From the NCBI GenBank assembly GCA_905214195.1, contig CAJMLH010000037.1, positions 1 to 22,578 on the forward strand: a stretch of DNA of 22,578 nt, in the 5' to 3' direction. Below the pieces are notes generated by a model that was not told where the DNA came from, did no database searches, and was given only the letters and a program-made list of their open reading frames with translations. The stretch comes from an uncultured bacterium (GTDB lineage Bacteria > Bacillota > Clostridia > Peptostreptococcales > Anaerovoracaceae). Shown piece after piece: positions 1 to 7,748 of this stretch (within the stretch, counting starts at the first letter, position 1; each line of letters starts with the position of its first letter). The translations under genes and the position numbers were made by a program.

Positions 1-81
1 TTGAATTCCAACGATTATAGCGGCTTTTACCAACTCTTTTTGTCCTATAGGCCTTAAACGACGGCTTTTAAATCGTCAAAA
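1..81. other. window edge, unresolved
   Basis: This stretch lies beyond the 3' end of the histidine kinase gene. Plus frame 1 is open from base 1 to a TAA at 55-57, giving 18 residues ending FLSYRP, which could be the C-terminus of a convergent gene. The minus strand is also open from a TGA at 76-78 to the edge, reading RLRPIGQKELVKAAIIVGIQ with no ATG. Neither peptide is recognisable and the two readings exclude each other, so no gene is called. Confidence 0.2.
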
Positions 82-1569
82 TTATTTTATGTCCTCTATA
101 AATTCGGGATCCATGGGAACTCCCTTACTGCGTTCTTTTTCTTTATCCTTTTTCATATAAGGTATCTCAAACCAGAAAGTTGTTCCTTTTCCTAATTTGC
201 TGTTTACTCCGAAATTTGCATGATGAAGAGTCAGGATTTCCTTGACTATTGATAATCCAAGACCGCTTCCTTCTGTAGGGCGAACATAGTTGGTGCTGGT
301 TTTATAATATCTATCCCATACATGGGGAAGTTCGCTTTGTGAAATTCCCGGTCCATGGTCGGCAATTTCTACACGGTATCGTTTTCCGGCTCTTCTGATG
401 TTAAGTATTATAACTTTATCTTCACCGCAATATTTTACGGCATTGTTGACGAGATTTGCGATAACTTGTTTTATTTTATTTTCGTCACCGTAAGCAAAAC
501 ATTCTTTTGGTGCATTAAATGTAAATTTATAACCCTCCTGCTCAGACAGTATGTCGTATGAAGATAAGATAGTGGCAGCGGCATCCCCCAAATTGAATAC
601 TGTGCGTTCCAAGACTATCTTATGGGTCTGCATAGCAGATATGGTGGCCATATCTGAAACAAGTTGGTTCAACCTTTCGGTTTCATCAATTATGGTTTGT
701 ATATGAGCATTACGCTTTTGAGGATTATCTCCCGATAAATCACGAATCATTTCCGCATATGAGCGGACCATTGTCAGAGGAGTCTTCAAGTCATGGGAAA
801 CATTGGCAATAAGGTCTTTTAATCTGTTATCTGCCATCCCCAATTCGTAAGCGGCAGTGTTGAGAGTTTCGGCAAGGTTATTTATTTCCGAAAATGATTC
901 GGCTTCAAACTTAACATTATAGTTGCCTTTTCCCATTTCTTCTGCTGTAGAGGTCATGCTTTTGATTGGCTTGGATATTCTGTTGGAAAAATATATCGCA
1001 AGGGTAACAGCGAGAACAAGGGTCAGGGCTGTTACATAAAACAACTGATGCCGTAGGATATTTACAGTAGAAGATACAGGATAAAGCGGCGAAAAGATAT
1101 AAAGTATTGCCGGTTCACCGCTTTTGTTGGTAAGCTGGCAGCCATATGCAAGTATGTTATACTTATCTCCGGAGTTTACTTCAAAATGAACAGGAGCGCC
1201 GCCGGAAGCTTCAAGAAGCTCTTTAAGTTTCATTGTTTCATCCATATAACCTGACACGGTGGAATATACCTCTTGCTGAGGTGAAAATAAAATTATACCG
1301 CTTTTTGATTCAATGAAAACATAAAAATCGTTGTTAACTGAAAGCTCTTTTATAGAGGCATTAAGATTGGCGTCGCCACGCTGATAAGCATAGGAAATAG
1401 AGGAAGCCGTTCTGACTACCTCTTTAAATTTCATTTCACCGTAGTAGTTGTTCATAAAAAACAACTGCAAAAACCATATAAGAGCAACAGTCCCCAGTCC
1501 TATAATCATAAAATAGACCCAAAGCCTGAACTTTATGCTTTTGCTGTCAAACTTAATCTTCGTACTCAA
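82..1569 (-). CDS. membrane sensor histidine kinase (two-component system)
   Basis: This is a 495-residue sensor kinase that autophosphorylates on histidine and passes phosphate to the response regulator encoded just upstream. Seen: a first transmembrane helix at about residues 14-38, an extracytoplasmic sensor region of about 135 residues, a second helix at about 176-195, and a HAMP linker at about 196-250. The HisKA box is ANVSHDLKTPLTM with His259. The ATPase domain shows the N box NLVNNAVKYCG, the G1 box DHGPGIS and the G2 box GSGLGLSIVKEIL. The length and architecture are those of an EnvZ/PhoR-type kinase. The gene starts inside the end of the regulator gene (17-base overlap), so the pair is translationally coupled. 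The C-terminus carries a charged tail after the ATPase domain. The signal cannot be inferred from the sensor region. Confidence 0.95.
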   Translation of the reverse strand: MSTKIKFDSKSIKFRLWVYFMIIGLGTVALIWFLQLFFMNNYYGEMKFKEVVRTASSISYAYQRGDANLNASIKELSVNNDFYVFIESKSGIILFSPQQEVYSTVSGYMDETMKLKELLEASGGAPVHFEVNSGDKYNILAYGCQLTNKSGEPAILYIFSPLYPVSSTVNILRHQLFYVTALTLVLAVTLAIYFSNRISKPIKSMTSTAEEMGKGNYNVKFEAESFSEINNLAETLNTAAYELGMADNRLKDLIANVSHDLKTPLTMVRSYAEMIRDLSGDNPQKRNAHIQTIIDETERLNQLVSDMATISAMQTHKIVLERTVFNLGDAAATILSSYDILSEQEGYKFTFNAPKECFAYGDENKIKQVIANLVNNAVKYCGEDKVIILNIRRAGKRYRVEIADHGPGISQSELPHVWDRYYKTSTNYVRPTEGSGLGLSIVKEILTLHHANFGVNSKLGKGTTFWFEIPYMKKDKEKERSKGVPMDPEFIEDIK

Positions 1570-2230
1570 ACTTATAACCTACTCCTCTCAGGGTTACTAT
1601 ATAATCTCGGTAAGGTCCCAGGCTGTTTCTGAGGTTTTTGATATGAGTATCTATCGTTCTGTCATCGCCAAAGAAATCATATCCCCATATATCGGATAGA
1701 AGTTTATCTCTTGAAAGTGCAATGTTTTTGTTTTCTACGAGATAAAACAGCAAGTCATACTCTTTTGGGGTTAGCTCTACTTTTTTATCATCTACAGACA
1801 CTGTTCGAGCCGGTATATTTATTTCCAATCCTCCGAATTTCAGTGTACCTTGGTTTGAATGTGAAACCGACTTAAATCTGGAAAGCACGGCATTTACACG
1901 AGCCATCAATTCCTTTGGGCTGAAAGGCTTAACTATATAATCGTCAACGCCCAACTCAAATCCGAATAATTTATCATACTCTTCGCCTCTGGCCGAAAGC
2001 ATTATCACAGGGACATCCTTGATTTTTTTGATTTCTTTGCAAGCGGAAAAACCGTCAAGTTTAGGCATCATGACATCCATTATTATCAAATCGTAATCGT
2101 TAAGTTTGCAAAGACCTATGGCGCTCATTCCGTCCTCTGCTTCGACTACTTCATAGCCACTGAATTCTGCATATTCTCGTATTACTTCACGGATTTTCGG
2201 TTCATCGTCAACAACCAAAATTTTATACAT
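1553..2230 (-). CDS. OmpR/PhoB-family response regulator
   Basis: This is a 225-residue DNA-binding response regulator and the cognate partner of the overlapping histidine kinase. The receiver domain (residues 1-115) has the acidic pair D9/D10, the phospho-acceptor D52 in IIMDVMMPKLDG, S79 in IMLSA and K101 in IVKPFSPKEL. The C-terminal winged helix (about 130-223) shows the OmpR signature LTPKEYDLLFYLVENKN, then DDRTIDTHIKNLRNSLG and VTLRGVGYKFE. The ATG is preceded by AGAGGAG, 8 bases upstream on the minus strand. The gene is divergent from carD. The targets cannot be told from sequence; autoregulation from the intergenic region is possible. Confidence 0.96.
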   Translation of the reverse strand: MYKILVVDDEPKIREVIREYAEFSGYEVVEAEDGMSAIGLCKLNDYDLIIMDVMMPKLDGFSACKEIKKIKDVPVIMLSARGEEYDKLFGFELGVDDYIVKPFSPKELMARVNAVLSRFKSVSHSNQGTLKFGGLEINIPARTVSVDDKKVELTPKEYDLLFYLVENKNIALSRDKLLSDIWGYDFFGDDRTIDTHIKNLRNSLGPYRDYIVTLRGVGYKFEYED

Positions 2231-2304
2231 AAGGTTAACTCCTCTCTTATCTGCAATAGGCTTATTATAATAAAAAACTGAATTTATAAAATTCTACCAT
2301 AAAC

Positions 2305-2332
2305 ATTTTAACACAAATATGGAAATAGGCAA
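2305..2332 (-). promoter_or_regulatory. putative promoter of the two-component operon
   Basis: On the minus strand TTGCCT (2332-2327) is followed after 16 bases by TAAAAT (2310-2305). The start codon of the response regulator is about 75 bases downstream. A second TATAAT (2269-2264) lies closer but has no recognisable -35. A small inverted repeat, GAATTT-ATA-AAATTC, sits at 2280-2294 between the two -10 candidates and could be a binding site. Confidence 0.45.
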
Positions 2333-2354
2333 AAGATTTTGTGAAAAATAAATG

Positions 2355-2384
2355 TTGACATAAAAAAGAATGATGTGATAAGAT
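2355..2384 (+). promoter_or_regulatory. putative distal carD promoter
   Basis: TTGACA at 2355-2360 matches the -35 consensus perfectly. The best -10 is TAAGAT at 2379-2384 after an 18-base spacer (4 of 6 matches). It lies 47 bases upstream of a second, better promoter. Confidence 0.45.
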
Positions 2385-2401
2385 ATTAAATTTTATTCAT
2401 C

Positions 2402-2431
2402 TTGACATAGTGAACAAAAATCCCGTATACT
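2402..2431 (+). promoter_or_regulatory. carD proximal promoter
   Basis: TTGACA at 2402-2407, an 18-base spacer and TATACT at 2426-2431 form a near-consensus sigma-A promoter. Transcription would begin near 2438, about 28 bases before the carD start codon. Confidence 0.7.
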
Positions 2432-2465
2432 AAACTATAAGGTATAAAATGGAGAGGAGTGTATC

Positions 2466-2939
2466 ATGTTTTCTGTTGGCAGTAAAATAGTGCACCCTAT
2501 GCATGGGGCCGGTGTAATTCAAAAAATTGAAGAAAAAAGGATTTTAGGTGATGTTAAGAAATATTACATTCTAAAATTACCATGCAATGATATGAATGTT
2601 ATGATACCGGTAGATTCTGAACAGTCGGTTGGAATCAGAAAAATTGTGGACGAGCCTGTTGCTCGTAAAGTCATTGAGTTTCTTAGAACAGAGAGCACTC
2701 AAATGGATCACAATTGGAACCGCAGGTATCGTGAAAACATGCAAAAGATAAAGTCCGGAGACATTTTTGAAGTGGCTGAAGTTGTAAGAAACCTTATTCG
2801 GGCAAGCAGAGAAAAGGGCCTTTCGGCAGGTGAAACGAAGATGCTCAACAATGCCCGGCAGATTCTCATCAGTGAAATAATACTATCATGTGATATTTCA
2901 CAAAACGACGCTGAAAAGATTATAGAAGACGCCGTTTAA
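2466..2939 (+). CDS. carD: CarD/CdnL-family RNA polymerase-binding regulator
   Basis: This is a 157-residue transcription regulator of the CarD/CdnL/TRCF-RID family. Members bind the beta subunit of RNA polymerase and stabilise open promoter complexes. The N-terminal Tudor-like RNAP-interaction domain (about residues 1-60) begins with the typical FSVGSKIVHPMHGAGVIQKI and continues through YYILKLP and MNVMIPVDS. The C-terminal half is helical and basic (WNRRYRENMQKIKSGD, then EVVRNLIRASREKGLSAGE), matching the DNA-binding helical domain. The length is normal for the family. The ribosome site AGAGGAG is at 2453-2459. It is the first gene of the plus-strand run, 65 bases before yacL, an order also common in Clostridia and Bacilli. 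Confidence 0.93.
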   Translation: MFSVGSKIVHPMHGAGVIQKIEEKRILGDVKKYYILKLPCNDMNVMIPVDSEQSVGIRKIVDEPVARKVIEFLRTESTQMDHNWNRRYRENMQKIKSGDIFEVAEVVRNLIRASREKGLSAGETKMLNNARQILISEIILSCDISQNDAEKIIEDAV

Positions 2940-3004
2940 CTCATTGGGTCTTTGAAATTTTCAGTGATTATACCTTGAATTTTTGAAGAAAGGAGGTAAA
3001 AAGA

Positions 3005-4129
3005 ATGTTTAAAAAGTTCTTCAGAGGAATATTTTCAATGTTTGGCGCAATACTCGGATATACACTTTTTGCTTTATTCGCAGAATATCTGGGGAGTAAG
3101 GCAGATCCAATTGAACTTACTCAAGGAGAAATCGTCAGTGTAGGTATACTATTTGCTATTATTTTAGGAATTATTTTTTACTTTATAGCGCCGTTTTTAG
3201 GAAGACAAGGCAGTAAAATGGCCAATAATATAGGCAATGACCTTAAAGGTGTTGCCGGAAGTGATCTTTTTGCAGGCACAGCAGGACTTATAATCGGTCT
3301 TGTTGTAGCATTTTTGCTAACAAAGATATACCAGGGAGTCGTATCCAATGCTATGTATCTGACGCTTACAATAGCAATATATATGGTATTTGGCTTTATG
3401 GGAGCTGTTATAGGCAGCAAGAAAGGCTCGGAAGTGATTTCCCAGTCTATTGCAAAAATGCAGACTGCAAAACCAAAGCAACAGGAAGAAAATCCTTATG
3501 CATATAATGAAAAAGACAGAAAAAAGGTCAGAGTTCCCAAGATTCTTGACACCAGTGTCATAATAGACGGAAGAATTCTTGAAGTTATGAAGACAGGATT
3601 CATGGAAGGTCCTATAGTCATACCTGAGTTTGTACTTGTAGAACTGAGACATATAGCCGATTCTTCCGATGCACTTAAGCGCACGAGAGGCCGCAGAGGC
3701 TTGGATATTCTAAATAAGATACAAGAAGAATACGGTATTGAGATTTACAACACCGACTCGGAAAAGTCTTTAAAAGAAATACCGGAAGTAGATGTTAAGC
3801 TTTTAAAACTGGCACAGATATTAAAAGGAAAAGTTGTTACAAATGATTTTAACCTTAACAAGGTTGCATCTATACAGGAAGTTCCCGTACTTAACATCAA
3901 TGAGCTGGCTAATGCCATGAAGCCTATGGTTATACCGGGAGAGACAATGACGGTAACTTTGATTAAACAGGGTAAAGATCAGAATCAAGCGGTAGCATAT
4001 CTTGATGACGGAACTATGATAGTTGTTGAAAACGGTCGCAGAAAGATAGGCCAGACTGTGGAAATAGTTGTTACAAGTGTGCTTCAGACTGCTGCCGGAA
4101 GAATGATATTTGGAAAGGCAACAAGCTAA
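3005..4129 (+). CDS. yacL: YacL-type membrane PIN-TRAM domain protein
   Basis: This is a 374-residue protein with about four N-terminal transmembrane helices (roughly residues 7-27, 43-65, 88-108 and 115-137), then a PIN ribonuclease-like domain (about 178-300) and a C-terminal TRAM domain (about 308-372). The PIN acidic set is visible: D182 in ILDTSVIIDGR, E213 in LVELRH, D263 in EVDVKLL and D281 in VTNDFNLNK. The TRAM part begins VIPGETMTVTLI. The family is known from Bacillus YacL; PIN and TRAM together suggest an RNA-related role at the membrane, but no substrate is established. AGGAGGT at 2991-2997 supports the ATG. It lies between carD and ispDF, as in related genomes. Confidence 0.9.
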   Translation: MFKKFFRGIFSMFGAILGYTLFALFAEYLGSKADPIELTQGEIVSVGILFAIILGIIFYFIAPFLGRQGSKMANNIGNDLKGVAGSDLFAGTAGLIIGLVVAFLLTKIYQGVVSNAMYLTLTIAIYMVFGFMGAVIGSKKGSEVISQSIAKMQTAKPKQQEENPYAYNEKDRKKVRVPKILDTSVIIDGRILEVMKTGFMEGPIVIPEFVLVELRHIADSSDALKRTRGRRGLDILNKIQEEYGIEIYNTDSEKSLKEIPEVDVKLLKLAQILKGKVVTNDFNLNKVASIQEVPVLNINELANAMKPMVIPGETMTVTLIKQGKDQNQAVAYLDDGTMIVVENGRRKIGQTVEIVVTSVLQTAAGRMIFGKATS

Positions 4130-4175
4130 AATACTTCAGAAAGTTAGATGAAAATAAGAGGCGAAACGCAAGAAG

Positions 4176-5312
4176 ATGTATAACAACAAAAAAGTTACGG
4201 TGATAGTGACTGCTGCCGGAAAAGGAAGCAGAATGGGAGGAGATAAGCCCAAACAGTTTCTTAAAATCGGTGCAAAGACATTGCTTGAAAGAGCGGTAAA
4301 GCCATTCGATGAATTGGGTGAAGTGGATGATATCATAATCGTTGCGCCGCAAAATCATATTGAGCTTTGCAGAAAGCTGTGTTCAGGTTTTGGGAAAGTA
4401 AGGAACATTGTGCCGGGCGGCAAAGAAAGACAGGATTCTGTTAATAATGCATTAAATTTTGTTGAAGATGGTCTTGTGCTTATTCATGATGGCGCAAGAC
4501 CTTATGTTACACCGGAAATTATAAAGGATGTAATTTTAAAAGCAGATAGTAATGGTGCGGCAGTTGCAGCCGTTGCAGCCAAAGATACAGTAAGACAGCT
4601 TTCAGGCAATGATTCCTCAGACAGCATTACTCTTGACAGGAATAAATTGTTTAATGTTCAGACACCTCAGGGGTTTAATGTAAAGCTGATAAAGCAAGCA
4701 TTTCAGAAAGCATATGAAGATGGATATTACGGCACAGATGATGCTGTTCTTGCAGAAAGAGCAGGGCATACTGTTGTACTTGCCAAGGGCAGTTATGAGA
4801 ACATAAAAGTTACGACGAAGGAGGACTTGCCTGTGGAAATGAGAGTTGGCAGTGGATTTGATGTGCACCGCCTTGTTGAAGACAGAAAACTCATATTGTG
4901 CGGAGTAGAAATCCCCTTTGAAAAAGGCCTTCTTGGTCATTCCGATGCAGATGTTGCACTGCATGCGTTGATGGATGCAATGTTGGGAGCGGCGGCACTG
5001 GGAGATATAGGCAGACATTTCCCGGACAATGACATAAAGTACAAAGACATATCGAGCATCGAACTTTTGAAAAATGTTGTCCAAATTATTGAATCCGCCG
5101 GTTATAAGGTTGGTAATGCTGATATCACAATTATGGCGCAAAAACCAAAAATATTGCCTTTTATAACTCAAATGAGAGAGAATATATCGTCGACTCTTGG
5201 TGTGATGCCGGAGTGTATAAATGTAAAGGCCACAACGACAGAACACTTAGGTTTTGTCGGACGCAAAGAGGGAATCGCCGCAGAAGCGGTTTGTATATTA
5301 ATCAGAAGTTAG
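4176..5312 (+). CDS. ispDF: bifunctional IspD-IspF (MEP pathway of isoprenoid synthesis)
   Basis: This 378-residue fusion carries two non-consecutive steps of the MEP pathway: 2-C-methyl-D-erythritol 4-phosphate cytidylyltransferase (IspD) and 2,4-cyclodiphosphate synthase (IspF). The IspD half (about 1-220) has the nucleotide-binding AAGKGSRMG at 13-21, PKQFL with K27, and HDGARP at 104-109. The IspF half (about 222-378) begins MRVGSGFDVH and holds the metal ligands D229, H231 and H263, spaced as in stand-alone IspF (Asp8, His10, His42 in E. coli). The domain junction is short, and a GAAGGAGGA-like sequence within the end of IspD resembles a leftover ribosome site. Oddity: the chosen ATG has no clear Shine-Dalgarno. 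An 11-codon reading frame (4148-4183) overlaps the start and might couple translation. Confidence 0.95.
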   Translation: MYNNKKVTVIVTAAGKGSRMGGDKPKQFLKIGAKTLLERAVKPFDELGEVDDIIIVAPQNHIELCRKLCSGFGKVRNIVPGGKERQDSVNNALNFVEDGLVLIHDGARPYVTPEIIKDVILKADSNGAAVAAVAAKDTVRQLSGNDSSDSITLDRNKLFNVQTPQGFNVKLIKQAFQKAYEDGYYGTDDAVLAERAGHTVVLAKGSYENIKVTTKEDLPVEMRVGSGFDVHRLVEDRKLILCGVEIPFEKGLLGHSDADVALHALMDAMLGAAALGDIGRHFPDNDIKYKDISSIELLKNVVQIIESAGYKVGNADITIMAQKPKILPFITQMRENISSTLGVMPECINVKATTTEHLGFVGRKEGIAAEAVCILIRS

Positions 5313-5322
5313 GAGATAAAAA

Positions 5323-7050
5323 ATGAAACTTTCAAAGATGCATATAAAGACACTTAGAGAAGTGCCTGCGGAAGCTGAAATTCCAAGCCATATTCTGCTT
5401 CTGCGTACAGGGATGATAAGAAAACTGGCTTCGGGAATTTATGGATTTATGCCTTTTGGATGGAGATCCATACGCAAGATAGAAGACATCATCAGACAGG
5501 AAATGGACAAAGCAGGTGGGCAGGAAATACATATGTCAGCTATACAGCCATCAGAACTTTGGCAGGAGTCGGGTCGTTGGTTTGCTTATGGTCCTGAACT
5601 ATGGAGAATAAAGGACAGAAACGGAAGAGATTTTTGTCTTGGACCTACACACGAAGAAATATTTACGGATATAGTAAGAAATGATATATCTTCTTACAGA
5701 CAGTTGCCTATGAATCTTTATCAGATTCAGACAAAGTACAGAGACGAAGCAAGACCTCGTTTCGGACTTATGCGCAGTCGTGAATTTATAATGAAAGACG
5801 CATATTCTTTTGACCGTGATTTTGAAGGACTTGATATCAGTTATAAAGAAATGTATGCGGCATACGAAAAGATTTTCACAAGATGTGGACTTAACTTCAG
5901 ACCTGTGGAGGCTGATACCGGAGCAATAGGCGGAAGCAATTCTCATGAATTTACTGCTCTTTCGGAAGTGGGAGAAAGCGAGATTGCATACTGTGAAAAG
6001 TGTTCTATGGCAGCAACTACAGAAAGAGCCGAATGTGTTGACGCACCGGAGGAAACGGCAGAAATGCTTCCGACAGAAGAGGTTAATACTCCGGGAACAA
6101 AAACCATTGAAGAGGTTGCTGACTTCCTTGGATTAGATAAGAGCAGAACTATCAAGGCACTTCTTTTCGTAACTTATGACGACTTGGGAGAAGAGAAAGA
6201 ATATGTTGCGGCATTTATAAGAGGCGATAGAGAACTTAACATGATAAAACTTATAAATGCTCTTAAGATTCCTGAACATGCGATAGAATTTGCTGATGAA
6301 GCCAAAATATCTTCAGTTACCGGATGCGTTGGAGGATTCACAGGACCGATAGGACTTCATGACTGCAAGATTGTTGTAGACAGTGAACTTACGGGACTTA
6401 AGAACCTTTGTGCCGGTGCGAATAAAGAAGACTATCATATCAAAAATGTAAATTATGGCAGAGACTATGAGGGCGATATTGTTACAGACCTTAAACTTCT
6501 GAAAGAGGGAGATCCTTGTCCTGTATGCGGAGCTCCTGTAAAACACGCAAGAGGCATTGAAGTCGGACAGGTGTTTAAACTGGGAACCAAGTATTCAGAG
6601 GCTATGAATGCAGTATATAAGGATGAAAACCAGAAAGATCAACTTATCGTTATGGGATGTTACGGAATAGGTGTAACAAGAACATTGTCTGCTATAGTTG
6701 AGCAGCACCATGACGAGAACGGAATCATATGGCCTGTTTCGGTAGCTCCTTATCATGCGATAATAACTGTAGTAAAGCCAAAAGACGAAGAACAGAGTAA
6801 AGTTGCAGAGAATATTTATGATCAGCTTTCAAAAGCCGGTGTAGAGGTTCTTCTTGATGATAGAGATGAAAGACCGGGAGTTAAGTTCAAAGATGCGGAT
6901 CTTTTGGGAATTCCTGTGAGAATTACAGTAGGAAAGAGAGCTTATGAGGGTATAGTTGAATATAAACTCAGGAGAGAACAGGACAAATCGGAAAAAACGA
7001 TTGAACAGGCAGTAAAAGATGTGATTGATTTGATAAATGAAGAGAGATAA
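5323..7050 (+). CDS. proS: prolyl-tRNA synthetase, bacterial type with editing domain
   Basis: This 575-residue class II synthetase charges tRNA-Pro in the cytoplasm. Seen in order: a catalytic core with motif 1 around residues 48-85; motif 2 RDEARPRFGLMRSREF starting at 141 and followed by MKDAYSF; an insertion (INS) editing domain about 225-400 with the conserved lysine K278 in RTIKAL and GGFTGPIGL; motif 3 GCYGIGVTR at 445-453; and the C-terminal anticodon-binding domain from about 475 (VAPYHAIITV ... LLDDRDERPGVKFKDAD). This is the long bacterial form, able to clear mischarged Ala-tRNA. Cysteine pairs at 224/227 and 399/402 flank the editing insert. AGGAG overlaps the ispDF stop codon, with 10 bases between the genes. 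Confidence 0.97.
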   Translation: MKLSKMHIKTLREVPAEAEIPSHILLLRTGMIRKLASGIYGFMPFGWRSIRKIEDIIRQEMDKAGGQEIHMSAIQPSELWQESGRWFAYGPELWRIKDRNGRDFCLGPTHEEIFTDIVRNDISSYRQLPMNLYQIQTKYRDEARPRFGLMRSREFIMKDAYSFDRDFEGLDISYKEMYAAYEKIFTRCGLNFRPVEADTGAIGGSNSHEFTALSEVGESEIAYCEKCSMAATTERAECVDAPEETAEMLPTEEVNTPGTKTIEEVADFLGLDKSRTIKALLFVTYDDLGEEKEYVAAFIRGDRELNMIKLINALKIPEHAIEFADEAKISSVTGCVGGFTGPIGLHDCKIVVDSELTGLKNLCAGANKEDYHIKNVNYGRDYEGDIVTDLKLLKEGDPCPVCGAPVKHARGIEVGQVFKLGTKYSEAMNAVYKDENQKDQLIVMGCYGIGVTRTLSAIVEQHHDENGIIWPVSVAPYHAIITVVKPKDEEQSKVAENIYDQLSKAGVEVLLDDRDERPGVKFKDADLLGIPVRITVGKRAYEGIVEYKLRREQDKSEKTIEQAVKDVIDLINEER

Positions 7051-7051
7051 A

Positions 7052-7121
7052 ACCACATGATTTAAGAAACGGATTTTATCGTCAGGCTTGGTCTTGCGTT
7101 TATTTGGTAATCTTATGTGGT
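7052..7121 (+). repeat. long imperfect inverted repeat after proS (possible structured RNA)
   Basis: ACCACATGATT (7052-7062) can pair with AATC-TT-ATGTGGT (7109-7121), leaving a two-base bulge. Inside it AAACG (7067-7071) can pair with CGTTT (7097-7101), and CAGG with CTTG closer to the centre. No T-run follows, so it is not a standard terminator. It may be a 3' UTR structure of proS. Confidence 0.35.
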
Positions 7122-7124
7122 ATC

Positions 7125-7153
7125 TTGTATTAAGGATTATACAAATCTATATT
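7125..7153 (+). promoter_or_regulatory. putative promoter for ppiB-cysE-cysS
   Basis: TTGTAT (7125-7130) is followed by 17 bases and TATATT (7148-7153). The -10 is good (5 of 6) and the -35 is weak (3 of 6). It lies about 84 bases before ppiB, in the only sizeable gap of the housekeeping run. Confidence 0.4.
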
Positions 7154-7191
7154 TATAAACTAAAATTTTAAAACATAAAAATGATGATGCA

Positions 7192-7215
7192 GACTGCATG
7201 GTTTTCCATGCAGTC
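7192..7215 (+). promoter_or_regulatory. perfect hairpin in ppiB leader
   Basis: GACTGCATGG, a TTTT loop and CCATGCAGTC form a perfect 10-bp stem. It ends 10 bases before the GGAGG of ppiB and has no following T-run. This suggests an mRNA 5'-end structure affecting stability or translation rather than termination. Confidence 0.5.
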
Positions 7216-7236
7216 GATAGGTTACGGAGGAAAAAG

Positions 7237-7719
7237 ATGAAAAGAGTAACTATAGAAATGGAAAACGGAAATGTGATGAGAGGAGAACTTTACCCTCAGC
7301 ATGCACCTATAACTGTAGAAAACTTTGAAAAGCTGGCTAATGACGGTTTTTATGACGGATTGACTTTCCATAGAGTTATTCCGGGATTTATGATTCAGGG
7401 AGGATGCCCTAAGGGAAACGGAACAGGCGGTCCGGGATATACGATTAAGGGTGAATTCGATGCAAACGGTGTAAGAAACGATTTGGATCATACTCGTGGA
7501 GTTCTTTCGATGGCAAGAGCAATGGACCCGAACTCCGCAGGTTCACAGTTTTTCATCATGGTAGAGGAAGCTCCGCATCTTGACGGACAGTATGCGGCTT
7601 TCGGCATGATTACAGAGGGCATGGAGGAAGCTGACAGAATTGTTGCTGTTGCAAGAGACTGGAGCGATTGTCCAAGAGAACCTCAGGTGATAAAGACTAT
7701 CAGAGTAGTAGAAGAATAA
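7237..7719 (+). CDS. ppiB: cyclophilin-type peptidyl-prolyl cis-trans isomerase
   Basis: This 160-residue cytoplasmic cyclophilin isomerises Xaa-Pro bonds. No signal peptide is present. Hallmarks are FHRVIPGFMIQGG with the catalytic Arg46, GPGYTIKGEF, LSMARAMDPNSAGSQFFI and a shortened AFGMITEGM strand. The tryptophan that favours cyclosporin binding in many cyclophilins is His here (HLDGQYAAFG). The start is set at 7237 rather than the upstream in-frame ATG at 7198, because GGAGG (7226-7230) lies 6 bases before it and the upstream ATG falls inside a hairpin. It is followed after 29 bases by cysE. Confidence 0.95.
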   Translation: MKRVTIEMENGNVMRGELYPQHAPITVENFEKLANDGFYDGLTFHRVIPGFMIQGGCPKGNGTGGPGYTIKGEFDANGVRNDLDHTRGVLSMARAMDPNSAGSQFFIMVEEAPHLDGQYAAFGMITEGMEEADRIVAVARDWSDCPREPQVIKTIRVVEE

Positions 7720-7748
7720 TTTTTTAAAAGGTAGGTATATAACAGACA

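Noticed and set aside
3178..3684. Several minus-strand frames within yacL, and similar ones within other genes
   Set aside because: They are antisense shadows of well-supported genes and have no ribosome sites or recognisable domains.
7198..7236. Earlier ATG for the cyclophilin gene
   Set aside because: It sits within a perfect hairpin, has no ribosome site, and adds a basic stretch not found in cyclophilins; the ATG at 7237 has GGAGG.
7720..7748. T-box leader for the cysE-cysS pair
   Set aside because: Only 29 bases separate ppiB and cysE, and no T-box sequence was seen there or in the gap before ppiB.
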